The notes under the pieces: model-generated
The model's input: the letters and a program-made list of their open reading frames with translations, nothing else
Databases searched by the model: none
Told to the model about the DNA's origin: nothing
Assembly (NCBI GenBank): GCA_038093515.1
Contig: JBBPSI010000001.1
Coordinates: 124,001-188,000 of the forward strand
Length of the DNA: 64,000 bases
Direction: 5' to 3'
Source of the DNA: Butyriboletus loyo
Taxonomy: Eukaryota > Basidiomycota > Agaricomycetes > Boletales > Boletaceae
Program-made: the position numbers and the translations under genes
Shown here: positions 11,273 to 22,180 of the stretch, piece after piece
Numbering within the stretch: position 1 is the stretch's first letter
How the letters are laid out: each line of letters starts with the position of its first letter

Positions 11273-13097
11273 TTATAGCAAAGATAGCAAAATCTGCACG
11301 GTAGCTACACCTGCTGCAATATGCAAAATTGGCAGCAAATCAACGAGGCGTCGTGGCGCTGAATTTGAAGAACTACCGGACAAGGTTGCTGCCCTGTAGA
11401 CTTTGAGGGAGTTGATAATCCATGATGCATTCTGAAAACGATTCGTGAAGATAAAGATCTCGAGTGGAAGTACAGCACTTGCCACGAAATTCGATGGGTC
11501 CATCAATATTCCGGTACAAGTTCCGGGGCATCCAGAGGTGGAATAGGAATTACCGGCCCAGTCACCTTGTTTGCACAAATCAGCTACGGAGCCCTCCTGA
11601 GATGCTCTGGATTCTCACCACAGAACGTGATATCTAGAGATAAGATAAAATGAGCTCGGAGAGAATAAACAAGTCTGAAGGACATACCAAAGATGATTGA
11701 GTGGTTGACGAAGTATTGTGAAATGTTGCAGTTCGTTGGAGCGAGTACCGCGTCAGGTTCTCCCCAGTTCGACGGGTCTGGTAAGCCCTGGGTGATGTCT
11801 TGGGGGATAGCAGCGCGATAGAATGACCCTGGGCCAAAGGTCAAACTTTAAAGAAACACACGAATTGTTGCGAGCTGACAAACTGCTATTCCACTCGTGT
11901 CCCATTTCATCGCAAAAACACCACCACCTTGCGAATCAAAGTATGGACCATAGGAAGCCCTGCTCCACTCCGTGATTCCGCAACCAGCATTATTATTGAT
12001 CAGTGCGTTGCACTGTAAGTTGTCTACGTTATTAGTTTGCTGAGTGATGTTAGTGCATCTGGTCAACTAGCGGCCACTGCCATAACCTACTACGATCGTG
12101 CCCGTGAAATTGGCTGTGGCAGTCAGATTGCACCCTTGATGAAGCTTAGCAAAGATCAGGCTATTTTCACTGGACATACCTGGAGCAGTATGCCATGTGA
12201 CTTGGTTGTGCTCGTTGTCGTGTACACCCTCGATAATGTCTATTTCGCCATTCTTCAGCAGAGTCAAAAGTAACTCTCAAAGCGGCCTGCATACGTACCC
12301 ATGGCCAAGTGCCATCTCCCAAGGTCCTAGTAGCAGTACGGTGTCAGGAAGGTAGCTTGTCAAGAATGCTTCATCAAATACCAAAACGCAGGCCATACAC
12401 CTATAATATAGGTTGGAGAAAGCATGCATGAACTAGATAAAATAACGAACCACATCCCCAGGGTGCCATATCGAGGTCCAGCACGAAAAGGCCGGTGTTG
12501 TACACGGCTTGGCTAGATATGCGCACACTAGGATGATCATTGAGCATATTTCTTCGAGTTTTTGTGGATAATTACCTGCTACGATTGACACCCTCCGGGA
12601 GCCAAGTGGTATTATCGCCTTTCATGACAACTTTGTTGTCAGATGTTACATACGCTAGGCCATCGGTGAATGCAGTCTGTTGATCGACGAAGCTGGGAGA
12701 CGCTTTGTTTGATATCGACTCGTGGATACTCAGACTCACGTTACTAGTCCGCTGCAAGGGTCGCACGTCAGTGCCAGTGAATTCATGAAAAAGGCTGCGC
12801 GCAAACTTTGTAGGATCCGCACCAGTGTAAAAGTCAAAGGTACTTGGGGGAGACGACACCATTAGCACAGGACGCGTCGACTGAGAAGCATGCGTCGACA
12901 CACTTGAAGAAGCTCTGGCCTTCATATGTGTCTTGAATCACCCACAACGTTGTGTTCTGGACAGAGGCGCGCTTCGAGGGACCAATATGTGGTCTGCCAG
13001 TCTGAGGAAAGAGTAGTTGCGCATGCGCCAGCGATAGCATCGAGAAGGTATATAATAGCAAAGAGAACGATGGTCCTTTCACCCGGGGGTATCCCAT
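11273..13097 (-). CDS. Secreted GH16 beta-glucanase, probably GPI-anchored
   Basis: The start exon has a signal peptide (SFSLLLYTFSMLSLAHAQ). Central exons encode the GH16 fold: TFDFYTGADPT, LDLDMAPWGCGVWPAFWYLG, the active-site strand GEIDIIEGVHDN with both catalytic Glu and the assisting Asp, and NQVTWHTAPGC, CGITEWSRASYGPYF and FAMKWDTSGIAVFFYRAAIP. The second half has the Cys-containing DWAGNSYSTSGCPGTC motif of fungal laminarinase-type enzymes. It should hydrolyse or remodel beta-1,3 or mixed-linked glucans in the cell wall. The C-terminus ends in a Ser/Asn patch and then a hydrophobic tail to the stop (HIAAGVATVQILLSLL), which suggests a GPI anchor. There are many small exons; the second and third splice sites are the least certain. 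Confidence 0.88.
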
Positions 13098-13394
13098 TTC
13101 GTGGTGGATCCAGAGAGTGCTGTTGGTCTCCCTCTCGCTTGCACTAAGTTTATAAGAGAGATCCGACGTGACACCGCAGCCACGTCATGATATACACGCG
13201 AGTAACACGAGGCCCACCGAGCTCCATTGCCGACTTTTCCCACTTGTGTATCTATATAACCCAAAACTTACAAGCTGTGCTGTAACAAGAGCACACAAAT
13301 CAAATCCGAGTGCAACACATGGCTTTCATCAAAGTTGCAAGTAAACATGGACGTAAAACGCAATGTAACGTGACAGGAACAGTGGTGCTTGCAA

Positions 13395-14213
13395 TCACCG
13401 GTAGCGACGAAGACTGAGGGTGTTGTGCTTCTTCCAAGTCGAGCGGGCCGGCGTATGATTGAAGCGATGACCTTTGCCCAGCCCGCGGTTCTGCATAATG
13501 AAATACTTGAGTAAACGTTGCTCTGAATAGAGACCTGGAACGAACCTGCTTGCCGATGCTGGTGAGTCCACGGGCCTCGCGGCGCTTGTGCACCGGCTTC
13601 GTGATCCAGTTGATGCGCGGGTCCCGGCGAATCTAAAGCTAGTGCTCAGTGTGGTGGCGGGAGGAATTGCATAGCGCCTCACCGCCTTATGATTGGGATC
13701 TACAAGAATAACCTCGTAGTATTTGTAAACACCGTCTTGATTGATCCAATAGGAATTCAAAACGCGCAAGTTGCCACAACGACGACCAACACGCTCCTCT
13801 GCGACGCTCCTCAAGCCCCGCTGGAACTTGAGCTGGTTGACACCCTGACGAACGGGCTTGCCATAGGTAGCACCTGACGAGCATCATAAGGAAACGCAAG
13901 CACACGAGGGATGGTGGAACGTACCCTTTGGCACAGGCTTTTTGCGGTTACCCCGCCTGACTCGCACACGGTAGACAACATAACCTTGTTTGGCTTTGTA
14001 ACCCAAATGACGCGCTTTGTCTGGACGAGATGGACGAGATGCCCGGTGGATGACGTTCAACTGGCGGTACTCCCAGCATCTGTGTCAAGCTGCGGTTAGT
14101 TGGTGTGGTTGAACGAGTGCTTCTGGTCAAGCCCACCGGACACGAAGGAGGAATCGCAGCACGTCAGACTGCTTTTTTTTGTACAATTCGCTGATATACT
14201 TGTATGCACCCAT
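13395..14213 (-). CDS. RPL15: 60S ribosomal protein eL15
   Basis: eL15 is a core protein of the large ribosomal subunit. Starting [17 protein letters not shown] at 14213, exons give the expected family sequence: [104 protein letters not shown] and the ending [20 protein letters not shown]. Length (about 204 residues) and the ends match the family. There are four to six exons with introns near 14095-14160, 13865-13925, 13630-13680 and 13500-13550. Intron sequences show no convincing C/D-box or H/ACA snoRNA. Confidence 0.96.
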
Positions 14214-14640
14214 CGTGAGGCTGAATAATGGAAACGACGGTCAGAATAACGCTTTAGGCATCCGAGAGAATGCAGCAACATCCACCCTTGTTCTCTGAGA
14301 TCTAGAGCCTGTCTCAGAAGAACGATGGACTCGGAGCGTGCACTCAACGTTGGATGTCGACGGATACACAGAACGTACCTCTTGAGGGGGTCTTGACGCG
14401 ATGGCGGTGGGGATCACCAAGCTTGGCTGGACGACTGAGTCTACCGGAAATCGCCGGCGTGGCGGGAATTGCCGGTGGCCAAGATAACAATAAGCAAAAC
14501 GTTCGTTGTATTCCTCTGTTGTCAAGGTCCCACTACTTAAAGAGCTTGCATGACTCGGATGTGGGTTCTCAATATAAGCTGCCTCCTACGCTCTCTTGCT
14601 TTTCCCCAAAGATATTACCCATTCTACACGTAGAGTCGGT
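14214..14640. promoter_or_regulatory. Divergent intergenic region, eL15 / uncharacterised gene
   Basis: About 430 bases separate the eL15 start (minus strand) from the start of the plus-strand uncharacterised gene at 14641. Promoters of both should be here. A pyrimidine-rich stretch precedes the eL15 start on its strand. I see no RNA gene. Confidence 0.4.
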
Positions 14641-16338
14641 ATGGCTTGGTGGGGTATCGATGACCTTCGCGGCTACATGAAAGATGCAGTACTCCCTGAA
14701 CTGAAATACGGGGCGCAGGATCTAGCCTGCCCGCCTTCCGGGCACAAAAGTCATCGCAACACGCTTTCCACTCGGTTTAGGAAAGAAAGACACCTTACTT
14801 CGATCCAATGTTTAGACGATACGTTCGACAACCTGGTCAACAATTGTCAGCCTCGACATGATGTACTCTATACGTTGTTTACTGACACCACCAACCTGCT
14901 TTAGGGATCACGGCGAATGTACCAGATACATCCCTAGGCTTAAGCTTACGAGACCAGGATGAGCGAACTGGAGAAGTTTTGACTGTGCCCTCAGCCCGGA
15001 AATTCAGAATAAGTTCTACCCTACCTGCGCCAGTAACAGAGTTTAATCGGTGCGCCATGCTATTCTCGCTCTCATCCTTGTAGGACGATTCGCTGAAATC
15101 CTCGTCCAGACTATGGGCTTGGATTGATCATTTCCCCCTGAGGACCGTACAACGTATCCTACATATTCTTTACCCTCAAAGCAAAGATTGGGGCTTCGTG
15201 TCAGAAACACAACCACATTACGACGATCACATCTTCAAGGAATTTTACTTTACCCGCACAGAATGCCCCTCGACCGCGGAGATTGCTTCGAATTCCGTGC
15301 TTGTTGCTTGTCTGCCCCCATGGGTGCTCTCTAGTGAAGACATGTGGCAGTTTTCCGAATTGCAATCCGTAAGTCGTGACCGGCGTATCACAGTTACCAA
15401 AGATTGATCATCCTAGCTCCCTGCTGGCAACACCCGTCTGCGAGGAAAAGAACGTCTTTGGTGCAAGGTTCGTAAATTAATCTCGACTGTTGATGAAGCT
15501 CATCTGTCTTAGCTTTGGGACTTGTGTGTCCGCAAACAGTGTTTCCATTTTATTGTAACCTCTTACCAACAGTGGGCGTTTGGAGTCTTTTCTGATGGTA
15601 GTGTGCACAAATATATCTTCGCTTCGTTACCGAGATAATCACTAGGATGGACGAATGCTTATATTTCCCCACCACTCGACGCGCGAGCAAGGCAGCCTAC
15701 TGTCATGCACGCCATTTTATATTGGCTGTCCTCTGCACTTGACATCGACGATGGCTATTCTCCCCCAAACGTAAGTGTGACCTATTGCTGGTCAAAGATA
15801 GCATTTCTCATCAACTCCCCCTCAACCCAGCTACCGGAGCCAGTTGAATACGTGATGGGTCAGTTTGACATACCACCATCGGAAACCTGCGGCCCAGATA
15901 CCATTCAAGAATCTTTATCAAGCTGGGCAGGACAGAGCGATGGTAAAATTATCTCAAACTAATCCAATATATGGCTGAGTTTTCGTTACAGAAGTTTCGC
16001 CGTCCGGCCGTGCAGGTGTTCCATTAGGTATATCCGAGGAAGGTGATGATGAAAGTCCAGTGCCCGAACTGTATATCAAGCCGAGGGACCTAGCCGAGAA
16101 TCGGCAGATGGTTGAACGATGGCGCGCGACTCTGCCAAATATGCATGTTGATCGAAGAAAGGGAAGAAGAACGGATGTGCAAGCGCCTTGCAACCCACTC
16201 CCTGGGTCGGACCCTGACCTAATGTCCCCATTATCAGTCGATCTCTTTAAAGATGCTGCCTCTACTACGGCGTCTTCAGATTGTACAGAAGTCGGGAATA
16301 ACAAGGGTCACTGGCTAGTGAGCATTAAACGAAGATGA
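14641..16338 (+). CDS. Uncharacterised basidiomycete protein
   Basis: I do not recognise a named domain. A plausible start is MAWWGIDDLRGYMKD at 14641. Segments joined by short introns give a protein-like sequence: LSLRDQDERTGEVLTVPSAR, GRFAEILVQTMGLD, TVQRILHILYPQSKDWGF, HYDDHIFKEFYFTRTE, VACLPPWVLSSEDMWQFSEL, RGKERLWCKLWDLC, FHFIVTSYQQWAFGVFSDGW and MHAILYWLSSALDIDDGYSPP. It ends in a charged Ser/Pro-rich tail with GHWLVSIKRR. The Trp/Phe-rich, Cys-containing middle suggests a compact folded domain. There is no signal peptide or clear membrane helix. The first exon is the weakest part of the model. Confidence 0.55.
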
Positions 16339-16552
16339 TACAATAAATACCAAAGGCCCGCTAGTACATCGATTATCGCGGCTGTATATATTACGACCTG
16401 TATCCAACCGAGATTACCTAAAACGCCGTGAACCCAATCGCACTTGCTATGATCCTCGTAAGCCTCTTCCGTTAAGCGCAATCGCAACAACCACGCAGTA
16501 TTCAGGAATAAAGCCCACGCGGCGCAGATGCAACAAGGCCGAAAGCCAGGCG

Positions 16553-17340
16553 TTACAGAGGCGACCTCGACCGGACGACCTGAAAACATGCAGGACGCCA
16601 GCCAATGCTTTCGTTGTCCGATTGCGACAAAAGTGGCGTCCGCTCAACTGGTAGAGCAGCGTGAAAGGTCTCTGCATTGGCAAGCATAGAAGCATCGGAC
16701 TCGGGGCCAGAAGTGGAAGATAAATCCGCTGGGCAATACGGATGCCGGTCTCTTCCCCTTCGACGTTTATCAAGGTGAGCCAGGCCTCCCAGACTGATCA
16801 GTTGTAAAACATTGTAAACCAGAAATGCGTAGAGAAGACGCTAGATGGAAACCGCATCATCTCGTCACGGTGGCTTCGACCTGTGTCTTGGAATACCGTC
16901 GTCCAGCCAAATCCCAGCAAGCGTTTGAAATATGGTAGACCCGGGATGCTCCAACTGTCGGATAAGCCCAGGTGAACATCTGGATCTAACGATGCCTGTA
17001 GCACTCACAGCCTTGTGTACACCGAGGATTGTGGAAACATACTTCAGGGGGATGATACTCAACACAATGATCACTAACAAGACTACTAGAGGACCAGCAC
17101 GGCAGAGCGTAGAAGTGCGGGACTTACGCGGGGAAAATCCTACACCACCAGCGAAGGAGATAATTCCAGGCAGGGGGCTTCTTCAAGTGCCCATGGTAGT
17201 GGTGCTGCCAGCCATGCATGATGGAACATGGTTGGAAGAGAAGGAAATATAAACATCTGTATACTGGCTCTCGGGTCATTAATGCGATCTACCAAGTAGC
17301 CACTCTGGCTCATGAAGTTTCCGAAGTTGTTGCTAAATGA
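16553..17340 (-). CDS. Possible multi-exon membrane protein of unknown family
   Basis: The best-supported part is the 3' end. A frame with SDSWSIPGLPYFKRLLGFGW splices (donor near 16895, acceptor near 16842) to RLLYAFLVYNVLQLISLGG, a clear membrane helix. A hydrophilic tail follows (RTPLLSQSDNESIGW) to a stop at 16553-16555. Upstream there is another hydrophobic run VVLLVIIVLSIIPLKYV near 17080 and a possible start MSQSGYLVDRINDPRAS near 17312. Exon joins between these are uncertain. I cannot name the family. Another frame to 16308 also reads membrane-like (GWIQVVIYTAAIIDVLAG), so an alternative last exon is possible. Confidence 0.35.
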
Positions 17341-18687
17341 CTCACGGCAGGATACAAAATTATGCTGTTAACAAGAAGATATGATGCCTGCATACTGGCA
17401 GTCGCTTCGCTTAGATCATATCACTTCTCTAGCACGTTCCTGGCGGAGGAATCGAGTACTTAACATCACAAGGGAGTGTTGTCCCTACGCGGCTAGATCA
17501 TCGGGTGAATGGTGACCACTCCACACAGCACACTCAGGCCGATGTATCTTCCGACAAGTCAACAGAGGTATGAGGTGGGAAAGAATAGACTCACGACGCC
17601 CAGAACATATCACCGAGTAGTGGTACCTCCTTCAGGCTTACACGACGTTTTTTTTTTGGCTATTCTTTCGAGAGCCATTGCCTCAGGGATATTATAAACA
17701 GTACGTCGCCGAGCCTCATGCCGAACCTCAGAAGCTTCGAGAGTTATCCCGGATGCTGTGATCAGCCAGTGGGGTGCGAACATTTAGACGAGATCGATGA
17801 TGAAAGAGAAGCCCGCCAATGCTATCAAAACATAACATGGTGCGTGGCGCCGAAAGGTGACAGAGAGGTAATAGGATGTGCGTGCTGATAGAAATGACGT
17901 GGATTTTCCAGCGACAAGGCCCATCGCCATCGATTTTTCTAATCCACTGCCATGTGAGTAAAATAACCGCACGATGGTGGATTCTTGCACAACAGCGAGT
18001 GGACTTTAACCAAGGATCATCAGACGGACATTTTGCTGTGTCTCTCCAAAGAGAAGGAGCATCTGACCTTTGCTGATCGTGAGACATGCACACCTCATTG
18101 CGGTCTGGAGCTTGCCGAGGAAAACCATTGCGGTCGCGAAAATACCAGCAAGCGTGATCCCAAGTATGCTAGCCAATGATTAATGAGGGGAGTTCAAGTA
18201 CTGTTTAGGCTAAAAGCAGATATCAGGAGGTTAAATTCGGTGTTGGAAGTGCCGAGCTCTCGAGACAGCCGCGACTTGAGAGAGGCAAGGGTGTACGACG
18301 CGCTGCGCAGACGTAAGCTCGAAGCAGTGATATACTAATGCTCAAAGAACGAGTGCGAGGGTCCGTACGAAGATTGCTCTAGCGGGAGATATCACCTGGT
18401 TACTCGGGGGAGATGCACCGGGTCGAATCGGTGTGAAGATGGTCGCTCTGTCTCCAAGAGGCGACCTGGATGTGTCCTTGCCATTGGCAGTGGTGCTTGT
18501 GGCGAGATCGAGTGGTACATGATGTGACTCGGGGCAGGGTCTTATCAGATAAAATTTGGAGTGAATGAATGACTAATCCATATTATGTATGCACATGCCC
18601 TATGAATTGTCCACCTCCGAGTCCTACACATAGAAGCTAGAATGCTGTCGTCACAGTCCAGCCGATAATTAAGCTTGACGTCTTCAG
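17341..18687 (-). other. Region with fragments of a membrane-protein gene
   Basis: On the minus strand near 18176-18090 there is a frame LASILGITLAGIFATAMVFL, a clear membrane helix. It can be joined to a Cys/Trp-containing loop (SDAPSLWRDTAKCPSDDPW) and to a second hydrophobic run (AVILLTWQWI). This is similar in layout to the four-helix gene just upstream at 18688-19338. A stop lies directly before the first helix, and I could not find a convincing start exon or C-terminus. It may be a diverged tandem relative, a pseudogene or a gene I cannot splice by eye. The stretch 18200-18687 shows nothing clear. Confidence 0.3.
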
Positions 18688-19338
18688 TCATACCAATCTG
18701 CGAGATTCACTTACGTAGCTCCGCTTGCTCGCCCGCAGCCACATGCATGTTGCTAGCAGCGTCAGGGTACACAATCCGAATTCCACCCACCCCACAGCCT
18801 CCACGGTAAGGGTTTCTCTGCAACTGCTGACGCTGCTTAGATCTTGGGGTTGAGAGCAGGGCGAGCTTGTGTTCACGAACCCAGAGGAACCCGATATCCA
18901 ATTGCAGTTGCCTCCAGCCCGTGTGCCATGCATCATGCCAGCAGCAGCTCCCTGTTGGAAAGCGGGCTCATAAACCAGTCGACATGTCACTAGTGAGCGC
19001 ACTTACCCAGAGCACTGTGGTGATAACTAGCCAAATGATGGAGCTTGCTATGCTGGCGAGGAGGTGCACGGCACCGTCCACAATCCAAAGCAAGTAAGCA
19101 GTCCCAAACATTGTCGTCCACACAGCATTGAACTCGAAAAAAATCAGTCTACCCTAGGCCGTCAGCGACATTCACAACCCCACCGAGGTACGTACAACGA
19201 ATGATAGCGAGCGCTAGGCCAGTTGTGATTCTCGTTTCCCGCGCTGATCAGGAAAGCCGCGAGCCCCAGCTCAGCCATCGCACAAATCGTGATGAGGACG
19301 AAAAGAAATGGGTGGTAATGGGTCTTGATGTAAGGCAT
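18688..19338 (-). CDS. Four-helix MARVEL-like membrane protein
   Basis: The start MPYIKTHYHPFLFVLI runs into helix one (FVLITICAMAELGLAAFLI), followed by an external loop (ENHNWPSARYHSL). A short intron leads to helix two (VWTTMFGTAYLLWI), helix three (SIASSIIWLVITTVLWGAAA), a loop with two Cys (GGNCNWISG and SSPCSQPQD), and helix four (GWVEFGLCTLTLLATCMWL) with a short basic tail. Helix spacing and the Asn/Cys loop between helices three and four fit the MARVEL group seen in fungal plasma-membrane proteins. The last few residues depend on whether a GTAAGT near 18714 is used as a donor. The function is unknown. Confidence 0.6.
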
Positions 19339-19745
19339 TCGTGAGATTCTTCCGAAATATTGGAATGAGTGTAAGTCAATGACTACGAGAAGACAAGGCG
19401 AAAGTGTGGACCCGAGCTATTGAAGGTCTCGCACATCGGTCGTGACGCCCATGCGAAAAACACGAGGCAGTCGCCCAAAAACCATGGTTCAGAGTACATG
19501 TGCGCCATGTACGCGGATCATGTGACTGGGTCCTCTTTCACATTGGATCTAGACTAGTTGCTGCAACATGTGTCTTCAGCGTGTCGTGGATCGAGTGGTA
19601 CGTGTCGCCAAGTTCAATCGCACTGGTTATCATAATCGAAGGCGATTCATGCCATCATCATTCATTGCCGCAAGTATTACATTTCAATGCCAGTCTCGCA
19701 AGGTTAAGGGCGCCTTCTCGCGTTTTATTCCCTGCCATTTCAGGA
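19339..19745. other. Intergenic between MARVEL-like gene and MYG1
   Basis: This holds the upstream region of the MARVEL-like gene and the 3' flank of MYG1, both on the minus strand. There are short open frames only, and no repeat or RNA gene was seen. Confidence 0.4.
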
Positions 19746-21146
19746 TCAGATATGCAAGAGAAACACAGCTGAATACGACAACTTGCCTCCTATAAACCCT
19801 GAGGCATGCACGAAGATACAACCATCAATTCCAGTTAACATGGATAAATTGTCATCTCGATGACCTCTCCACTCCTCCGGAAGTGCCTTACGGCTTACAA
19901 AGCTATTAGGGGAGACGGGGACGGCTTGAACGCGCCAATTCGCACTGGTTTCGTCAGGGTAAATGACATAGAGTGGAAGGCTATCTCCGGCAATTCCTTG
20001 CTCTGCTTCAAGCTCGAAGAGATGCTCCTGTACCGCACATGAAACCAAAATAACTGACCGCATGCAGCGTGAAGCCTACCTTCCACGGGACAAAGCGTTG
20101 AAATATAATGACCCTACCATTTGGATCTTCGTTGTACCGTTCGGAGAGAGCAGAAAGAACTAGGTCTCGCGCAGGTAGCCAAGCGTCTGCATAATACCTC
20201 ATTCTCCCGAGAAATTCTTCGCCACCAAGTTGCGAGGCGTTGGCGAAGCGTGACTGGAAAACAGGTAAGAAAAAGTATGAGAGCATGTACTTTCACGAAC
20301 GTCGATGACTTGGGGATTGGTTGGTTCATTCCATGGAGGGTTGAGCCAACTGACTCTGCTTGATAGATCGGTTCGATTGCTGTATCTTTGCAGCTCCTGG
20401 GAGGAACACTGCGATATACCATTGTCGATGGCATCTATAGCCTCAATAAACTCCTACCACGGACATTGGTCATCGAACGAACGGTGCATGCCAGGATTCA
20501 CCTTGTATATTTTCAACCAAAGTACGTGAATTTTGGGATGGTCAGTCTCGACACCAATCTGAGCAGCGATGATTTCCTTTCCAAAATGCCTACTCCAACG
20601 ACTCAGCCATGTGGCTACCGCATGAAGACCTTCCACGTACTTGTAAATGAGACCGGCAGACGACAACTTGGTCATAAATCCGTGACCAAATATTTCTTGA
20701 AAACCCCTCTGGTGGTGATCAAAACGCTGCTTGCTTTCGTCATACACCGCACCAACATCAACAACGATGTCGCATGCATCTAGAACGACAGGGTTCCTGC
20801 TACGCTTTAGCTCTACAAGGCTGTTGAGAATGAGGAAGCGAAAACTGTTCTTGTATGGGTACCTGCATCACGATATGTTTCCGTGAGGCGCAAGAGAAAA
20901 ACAGCCAATGCTTCGTCACAGTGAAAAGTCCCGTCGTGTGTTCCTATCGTCTGCCAGTGACTGATGAGGCTGGCATACTACGAAAAGATGGTAGCATCAC
21001 TGAACCTTGACATCCATTCTCTGCCTTTTTACAGTCGGCCGTGCTTGAGGCATCGTGCGTGGCTGAACAAGCGCGCGACACTGGACAAATCGATGAGGGA
21101 CATTTTTGGAAACCAATGGCCGCAACACCTGATCCCAGCCACGCAT
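19746..21146 (-). CDS. MYG1: MYG1 family exonuclease (UPF0160), DHH-type
   Basis: MYG1 is a conserved 3'-5' RNA exonuclease of mitochondria and nucleus in eukaryotes. The proposed start [15 protein letters not shown] at 21146 begins a basic, Arg-rich leader that suits mitochondrial import. The core motifs follow: [20 protein letters not shown] (metal-binding HxGxFHxDE), [17 protein letters not shown] and [13 protein letters not shown] (DHH motif), [36 protein letters not shown] and [15 protein letters not shown] sequence. The C-terminal signature is [18 protein letters not shown] and [15 protein letters not shown], the family's conserved ending. About seven exons. A start 20 codons further upstream (21206) is open but less likely. 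Confidence 0.92.
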
Positions 21147-21469
21147 GTCAAGCAAGATCAAGCACAACTTCAGTGTCGCCTGTGAGTAGTTGAAATATTT
21201 CACCAAAGTTGATTCAAAAAGGGATCTACGAGATGCTGTGCTTTACAGTGTATACACCAACTAATGTTCATCGAGTTGAACGGTAGTGGTTGCAAGCAAA
21301 AGAAAGTCCACTAAGGTAAAGAGTAAAGAGTCAATGAGAGGGAGTAGATACCATGTCAGATAGACATATGAGTGTCTGAAAACCTAGCACAGTCCAAAAG
21401 AATCGAAGTCCCAGGAGGTATCGCATGCAACATTCAAGGACCAAGCACATGACCAACTTGAAACTGGGA

Positions 21470-22010
21470 TCAAACAAGGACCAAAGCCCCTCCGACGGCG
21501 AACCCGACCAACCCAAGCATCCCAGCGCTCCGAATTGCATCTGCGCCAGCGATGTAGCCATCCGGTGGACCATATATTCCACCAGATGCAGACGTTCCTG
21601 GACTTGGCGCGCCGCCGTTGGGACCGCCACCGTTATCACCAGCGACAGTGGAAGGAGCGGTCGGAAGGATGGATGTCACATTTGCGGTTGCAGTTGCGTT
21701 TCCAGAAGAGCTAGCTGTGATATTTGCTGCGCCTGAGATGCTGCCTGATCCTGTGGCGGACCCACTCCCGGAGGCAGACCCTGACTGACTGGCTGAACTC
21801 GGGGCGGCAGTAATGGTCGACTGCGAGCTGTTACTAGAGTACGGTTAGGATGCAACATCTCCCACATGGTTAGAGAAATAGATACTTGCGAGGACTAGAT
21901 GAAGCGAAGAACATGTGAGTGAAGTCGGGGGTGCAGGGAAGAGGAGAAAATACCTGAGCAGCAGAAAGGACTGGCAGTGCCAAAGCGGCAAGCAATACTG
22001 AGACTCGCAT
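21470..22010 (-). CDS. Small Ser/Gly-rich GPI-anchored surface protein
   Basis: The first exon is a signal peptide, MRVSVLLAALALPVLSAAQ (22010-21954). A short second exon (SSQVSISLT) follows, spliced to INSSQSTITAAPSS and then a low-complexity Ser/Gly/Ala/Thr stretch with repeated SGSGS and ASSSGNATAT. After a Gly/Pro-rich part (GDNGGGPNGGAPSPG) the protein ends in a hydrophobic tail without a charged end (GMLGLVGFAVGGALVLV). Signal peptide, Ser/Thr-rich body and hydrophobic tail point to a GPI-anchored, O-glycosylated wall protein. It is about 130 residues long, with no catalytic motif. The splice at the ATT codon (AT|T) avoids an in-frame stop and supports the model. Confidence 0.7.
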
Positions 22011-22180
22011 GGTTGGGGTGCGAGGGGAGGTGTGAGGTGACCGCTGTGCTCGTGGTGCGGCCAACTTGGGAGTGTGGGATAAAATAATGAGGTCATGGGG
22101 GGGGGTCCCGGATCACATCACGGGGGGTGTTAGCCCCGACAGTCAATGAATATCATACGCTCTCTCTCTCGCCAACCACC
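22011..22180. promoter_or_regulatory. Divergent promoter with G-run
   Basis: About 170 bases lie between the starts of the GPI-anchored protein gene (minus) and the uncharacterised gene at 22181 (plus). It contains runs of nine or more G near 22097 and six G near 22122, followed by a CT-repeat just before the plus-strand start. Confidence 0.4.

Noticed and set aside
16630..16690. tRNA-like A box (CTCAACTGGTAGAGCAG)
   Set aside because: No T-arm box follows at the right distance, and the segment lies in the coding tail of the minus-strand membrane protein.
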